This document shows, piece by piece, positions 59,817 to 64,000 of a stretch of DNA of 64,000 bases; within the stretch, counting starts at the first letter, position 1, and each line of letters starts with the position of its first letter. A model generated the notes under the pieces. The model made no database searches. It was not told the DNA's origin and saw only the letters and a list, made by a program, of their open reading frames with translations. The translations under genes and the position numbers were made by a program. The DNA comes from Scytonema hofmannii PCC 7110 (GTDB lineage: Bacteria > Cyanobacteriota > Cyanobacteriia > Cyanobacteriales > Nostocaceae): the NCBI RefSeq assembly GCF_000346485.2, contig NZ_KQ976354.1, positions 4,119,436-4,183,435 on the forward strand, in the 5' to 3' direction.

Positions 59817-60125
59817 AATTGCCCTTTTTTCTACAAATAAAAAGCGCGATTGACATCAAGACGCATTTTTTTATAACCCTTTACTTTAGAAGTATAAGAT
59901 ATGTAAATTTCAGGATAAATGAACAATTTTTTGATGTGTTTGTTAGATTTTTAGATATCCCAAAAATTACGCAGGTAAAGATAGGAAAATCTGTGCTATT
60001 TTGTGATTCCCTACTATGATTAGAAGCAAATATTAAATAGCTATCATGTACTTCCCTACACCAGAACAAACAAAAATTTCTTACCCCTACTCCCTACTCC
60101 CTACTCCCTACTCCCTATCATAGTC
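59817..60125. promoter_or_regulatory. divergent promoter region with CCCTACT heptamers
   Basis: About 310 bp between the PEP-CTERM gene (minus) and eboF (plus). The last part contains CCCTACT heptamers (60084-60118). An AT-rich middle shows no strong operator. Confidence 0.55.
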
Positions 60126-61496
60126 ATGCATAAAACTGCTGTTCTTAACGTAGTCGGATTGTCACCCAGTTTATTGGGAGAACATACGCCATTCCTATCT
60201 CGATGGGTAGCCTCTGGAAAAGCTGTTCCAATTTCGCCAGTGTTACCTGCTGTTACCTGTACAGCGCAAGCAACCTATCTAACCGGAAAAATGCCCGATG
60301 AGCACGGTATTGTTGCCAATGGCTGGTATTTTCACGATGATTGCGAGATTAAGTTTTGGCGACAGTCCAATAAACTCGTTCAAGCACCAAAAGTGTGGGA
60401 TATGGCGCGATCGCTAGATCCATCTTTTACCTGCGCCAATTTGTTCTGGTGGTACAATATGTACTCTTCAGTAGACTATGCAGTTACCCCCCGACCAATG
60501 TATCCTGCTGACGGTAGAAAACTTCCTGATATTTACACTTATCCACAAGAATGGCGTTCGGAACTCCAAACTGAGTTTGGTCAGTTTCCTCTCTTTAATT
60601 TCTGGGGTCCCAACACGTCTATTCGGTGTAGTGAGTGGATAGCCTCTTCTGCTAAATGGGTGGAACAAAAGTGCAACCCTACCCTCACACTCATTTACTT
60701 ACCTCATTTAGATTACTGCTTGCAAAAATTTGGACCAGAGGACAAACGAGTCGCAAAAGACTTACAAGAAATTGATGGTGTTTGCCGCGATCTCATTGAA
60801 TTCTACGAAAACCGAGGTACACAAGTCATTGTTCTGTCTGAATATGGTATTACAGCTGTATCTCAACCAGTTCACCTGAACCGGATGCTCCGAGAACAAG
60901 GGTTGCTGAGTGTAAGAGAAGAACTGGGGCGGGAATTACTCGACCCTGGAGCAAGTAAAGCATTTGCTGTCGCCGACCACCAAATTGCTCACGTTTATGT
61001 CAACGATCCATTTTACATACCTAAAGTGAGAGTGCTGTTAGAAGCAACAGAGGGTGTTGCCCAAGTGTTGGGAGACGAAGAAAAGCCAGCATACCATCTC
61101 AATCATTCCAGATCGGGAGAGTTAGTCGCGATCGCTCAACCAAATGCCTGGTTTACTTACTATTACTGGCTAGATGACAATCGTGCTCCGGATTTTGCCA
61201 GAACAGTAGATATCCATCGCAAACCCGGTTACGATCCAGTAGAACTTTTTCTCGACCCTCAAATTCAACTTCCCAAACTTAAAATAGGCATAAAACTGTT
61301 AAAAAAACAGCTTGGTTTTCGCTACTTAATGGATGTTATTCCTTTAGATGCATCCTTGGTACGTGGATCTCATGGCTCTACAACCGTTGCTGCTGCAGAT
61401 AAACCATTATTTATAACTCAGCAAACTCATTTGCTATCTGCTGAATCGATAGAAGCAAGGGATGTATGTCACCTCATACTGCAACATCTTCATTGA
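60126..61496 (+). CDS. eboF: EboF, nucleotide pyrophosphatase/phosphodiesterase-like (alkaline phosphatase superfamily)
   Basis: 456 residues. The nucleophile region VTCTAQATYLTGKMPDEHGIVANGW (about 38-62) supplies the Thr. Metal ligands appear in LPHLDYCLQKFGP (about 197), VLSEYGIT (about 237) and GSHGS (about 416). No signal peptide, so it is cytoplasmic or membrane-peripheral. It belongs with eboA-E, displaced from eboE by the two minus-strand genes and MITEs. It may cleave or release a phosphodiester in the ebo metabolite. The gene is followed by GGGAGTAGGGAGTTG heptamers. Confidence 0.92.
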   Translation: MHKTAVLNVVGLSPSLLGEHTPFLSRWVASGKAVPISPVLPAVTCTAQATYLTGKMPDEHGIVANGWYFHDDCEIKFWRQSNKLVQAPKVWDMARSLDPSFTCANLFWWYNMYSSVDYAVTPRPMYPADGRKLPDIYTYPQEWRSELQTEFGQFPLFNFWGPNTSIRCSEWIASSAKWVEQKCNPTLTLIYLPHLDYCLQKFGPEDKRVAKDLQEIDGVCRDLIEFYENRGTQVIVLSEYGITAVSQPVHLNRMLREQGLLSVREELGRELLDPGASKAFAVADHQIAHVYVNDPFYIPKVRVLLEATEGVAQVLGDEEKPAYHLNHSRSGELVAIAQPNAWFTYYYWLDDNRAPDFARTVDIHRKPGYDPVELFLDPQIQLPKLKIGIKLLKKQLGFRYLMDVIPLDASLVRGSHGSTTVAAADKPLFITQQTHLLSAESIEARDVCHLILQHLH

Positions 61497-61971
61497 AAAT
61501 AGGGAGTGGGGAGTTGGGAGTAGGGAGTTGGGAGTAGGAGGAAGAAAATTGAAAATAGGGAGTAGAAAATATAATTTTTTATATACTCCTATTCTCCTAG
61601 TAAATACTTAGTCTTAAACGAGTTATTACATATATTCCTTTAGAGAGAAAGAATTTGTAACTCAAGGTGGTAGAGGATAACGACCTTCATGTAGTTTCTG
61701 GAGTTTTACTTAGAAGCAAAAGTAAAAAGCCAAAAAAATGACACATATAACGAAAAAATGTTCATCTATATATTCCTTAACATTTAGTAAGCTAAACTTA
61801 TACCAAGAAATACTTCATACTTTGCTGCTACAAGCTCTGTTTTCCGTGAATTGTCCGTCTCGATTAATTTATTGTTATTAGCTGCGTATATACTGTGCTT
61901 TAAGGCACAATTTATCTAATTAGAGATTAGTCCAAGTGGCAAAGTCTGCGTTTATCGTAGGCTGTTTAGAT
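61497..61971. other. intergenic region before trpE
   Basis: 475 bp. The start is a GGGAGTTGGGAGTAG heptamer array (61499-61565). The rest is AT-rich with no frame recognised. It probably contains the trpE promoter. Confidence 0.6.
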
Positions 61972-64000
61972 ATGCAATTAAATACTCCCTCACCATCAAA
62001 GAAATTGCCCATGATTGTTGATTCTCACACTTACAAAACTCTTGGCGGTATAGGTGTATCTCGCTCCATCACTGAAGTGAAGTTGGACACAGCCTTGGAT
62101 GAAATTTCCTTTTATTTGGACTCCCAGCGAGGAGGATTGCTTAAAAGCAGCTATGAATATCCAGGGCGATACAAAAGATGGGCGATTGGATTTGTAAATC
62201 CACCACTAGAACTGACAACACGGGAGAGAGCTTTCAGCGTAAAAGCTCTAAACAATCGCGGCAAGGTGCTTCTACCCCTATTGTTGGTGCGTCTATCTGC
62301 ACATTCCCAACTTCAAGAAGTCAAGCAAGACAGCGATTATATTACTGGATCTGTAAAGCCTGCCTTGCAATTGTTTGTAGAAGAAGAACGCAGTAAGCAA
62401 CCTTCTGCGTTCACAGTGATTCGCGAAATTCTCCATGTTTTCTCTAGTCATGAAGACGAGCATCTAGGATTGTATGGGGCATTTGGCTATGATTTGTTAT
62501 TTCAGTTTGAACCAATTCCAATGCGTCTGGAACGTCCCGCAGACCAACGGGATATAGTGCTTTATTTGCCCGATGAATTGGTTGTTGTTGACTACTATTT
62601 GCAGCGTGCTTATCGAGTGCAGTATGAATTTGAAACAACAGAAGGCAATACCCAACATCTTCCACGTATAGGGGAATCAATTGACTACAGAGGTAAGCAC
62701 CTTGTTCCAGCAAAAGCTTCCGACCATGCACCAGGAGAATATGCCAGTCAAGTAAAAGTAGCGCTAGATTATTTCCGGCGTGGAGATTTGTTTGAAGTGG
62801 TTCCTTCGCAAAGCTTTTTTGAGTCCTGCGAACAACCACCCAGCCAACTTTTCCAAACCCTACAGCATATAAACCCCAGCCCTTATGGTTTTATCTTCAA
62901 CCTTGGTGGAGAGTTTATCATTGGTGCTTCCCCAGAAATGTTTGTGCGGGTTGAAGGGCGGCGAGTAGAAACCTGCCCAATTAGTGGTACTATTACTCGG
63001 GGACAAGATGCCCTTGATGATGCCGAGCAAATTCGTCAACTCCTAAATTCAGGTAAGGAAGAAGCAGAGTTGACCATGTGTACTGACGTGGATCGCAATG
63101 ACAAATCCCGGATTTGCGAACCTGGATCCGTACAGGTGATCGGTCGCCGTCAAATAGAAATGTATAGTCACTTGATCCATACAGTGGATCATGTTGAGGG
63201 TTTGCTGCGATCGCAGTTTGATGCTTTGGACGCCTTTCTAACCCATACCTGGGCGGTGACAGTGACAGGCGCACCCAAGCGATCGGCAATGCAATTCCTC
63301 GAACAGCACGAACGCAGCGCCAGACGCTGGTATGGTGGAGCAGTGGGCTACCTCAACTTTAATGGTAACCTGAATACAGGATTAATTTTGAGAACCATTA
63401 GGCTTCAAGATTCAATTGCCGAGGTAAGAGTAGGAGCAACAGTTCTTTATGACTCTTTGCCATCAGCAGAAGAACAAGAGACAATGACAAAAGGTGCGGC
63501 ATTATTTGAAACAATTCGCCGTGCAAAGCAAGGAATCTCATCAAACAATTGCAAACGAGCAAAATTGAGCGCTTGTGTTCCAGATGTCGAACCCGGTAAG
63601 CGTATTTTACTTATCGATTACGAAGACTCATTTGTTCACACACTAGCCAACTACATTCGTCAAACTGGAGCAACAGTCACCACATTACGTCACGGCTTCT
63701 CAGAATCCCTCTTGGATATAGAGCGTCCGGACTTAGTTGTTTTATCTCCCGGTCCCGGTAAACCCAGTGATTTTAATGTACCAGACATGGTTCAAAGTTG
63801 CGTGCGCCGCAATATACCTCTGTTTGGAGTGTGTCTGGGACTACAAGGAATTGTTGAAGCCTTTGGAGGAGAACTCGGAGTTCTTCATTATCCCCAACAT
63901 GGTAAATCCTCAAGGGCGATCGTGACTGAACCAGATTCAGTTTTATTTAAAGGCTTACCCCAATCCTTTTCAGTAGGTAGATATCATTCTTTGTTTGCCT
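61972..64000 (+). CDS. trpE: anthranilate synthase, fused TrpE-TrpG (partial, runs off the window)
   Basis: The frame is open to the window end (676 codons and one base). ATG 61972 is preferred; GTG 61936 is in frame upstream. TrpE part: RGGLLKSSYEYPGRYKRW (about 45-62), then FEVVPSQSF, INPSPYGFIFNLGG, EMFVRVEGRRVETCPISGT and TVTGAPKRSAM, the chorismate-binding core. From about residue 543 the glutamine amidotransferase follows: LLIDYEDSFVHTLANYI, VVLSPGPGKPSDF and catalytic Cys in FGVCLGLQGIVEAFGG. The His-Glu dyad should lie beyond the edge. It makes anthranilate for tryptophan, the ScyB substrate. A trpE copy belongs to the scytonemin cluster in Nostoc punctiforme, so this is a dedicated supply enzyme. 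Confidence 0.95.
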   Translation, partial: MQLNTPSPSKKLPMIVDSHTYKTLGGIGVSRSITEVKLDTALDEISFYLDSQRGGLLKSSYEYPGRYKRWAIGFVNPPLELTTRERAFSVKALNNRGKVLLPLLLVRLSAHSQLQEVKQDSDYITGSVKPALQLFVEEERSKQPSAFTVIREILHVFSSHEDEHLGLYGAFGYDLLFQFEPIPMRLERPADQRDIVLYLPDELVVVDYYLQRAYRVQYEFETTEGNTQHLPRIGESIDYRGKHLVPAKASDHAPGEYASQVKVALDYFRRGDLFEVVPSQSFFESCEQPPSQLFQTLQHINPSPYGFIFNLGGEFIIGASPEMFVRVEGRRVETCPISGTITRGQDALDDAEQIRQLLNSGKEEAELTMCTDVDRNDKSRICEPGSVQVIGRRQIEMYSHLIHTVDHVEGLLRSQFDALDAFLTHTWAVTVTGAPKRSAMQFLEQHERSARRWYGGAVGYLNFNGNLNTGLILRTIRLQDSIAEVRVGATVLYDSLPSAEEQETMTKGAALFETIRRAKQGISSNNCKRAKLSACVPDVEPGKRILLIDYEDSFVHTLANYIRQTGATVTTLRHGFSESLLDIERPDLVVLSPGPGKPSDFNVPDMVQSCVRRNIPLFGVCLGLQGIVEAFGGELGVLHYPQHGKSSRAIVTEPDSVLFKGLPQSFSVGRYHSLFA

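Noticed and set aside
62178-63925. Several frames of 62-131 codons within the last 2 kb
   Set aside because: All overlap the continuous trpE-trpG frame, which has no stop before the window end.

Overview
The window reads as chromosomal DNA of a filamentous, probably heterocyst-forming cyanobacterium of the Nostoc/Scytonema/Tolypothrix kind. The signs are a complete scytonemin (sheath sunscreen) locus, many HIP1-type GCGATCGC octamers, arrays of seven-base tandem repeats between genes, many small palindromic and MITE-type repeats, PEP-CTERM proteins, and large CheB/CheR-PAS signalling fusions. No rRNA, tRNA or CRISPR was recognised.

Layout. 1-13.4 kb: signal-transduction genes of the CheB/CheR-PAS type, two of them broken. 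One lost its 5' end to a repeat element (junction near 152). The other is split by a 2.19-kb insertion sequence whose 10-bp target duplication is intact; removing the element restores a 1010-codon frame. A PAS histidine kinase and a calcineurin-like phosphoesterase lie between them. 13.4-27.1 kb: housekeeping and accessory genes (methyltransferase, VOC protein, Tex, DUF4385, DUF4383, PII-like protein, two response regulators, a repeat-rich WGxxGxxG surface protein, a PAS-Crp fusion regulator). This stretch also holds remnants of a PHA synthase and of an internally deleted sensor kinase. 27.2-36.4 kb: trehalose synthase-maltokinase fusion, GDSL esterase, a small protein that looks like a peptide precursor, a two-partner-secretion exoprotein and a hexapeptide acyltransferase.

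37.4-64 kb: the scytonemin supercluster. A divergent two-component system (AraC-type response regulator and PAS kinase) precedes scyA-scyB-scyC (assembly of the monomer from tryptophan and prephenate-derived keto acids), then scyD-scyE-scyF (exported beta-propeller proteins with PEP-CTERM tails). Next come eboA-eboB-eboC, a glycosyltransferase, a dedicated tyrA, eboD-eboE, two reverse-strand genes (Uma2 nuclease, PEP-CTERM protein), eboF and a fused trpE-trpG that runs off the right edge. The ebo and scy/aromatic-supply genes are interleaved, which suggests one functional unit: precursor supply (trpE/G, tyrA), cytoplasmic assembly (ScyABC), Ebo-dependent passage to the periplasm, and periplasmic steps.

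Repeat ecology is the other theme. At least three MITE-like families can be defined by their terminal repeats. One shares its ends and its 10-bp target duplications with the resident insertion sequence. Palindromes and heptamer arrays have also been absorbed into coding sequence: an in-frame palindrome inside eboE, a palindrome forming the tail of the glycosyltransferase, and heptamer arrays that supply stop codons.
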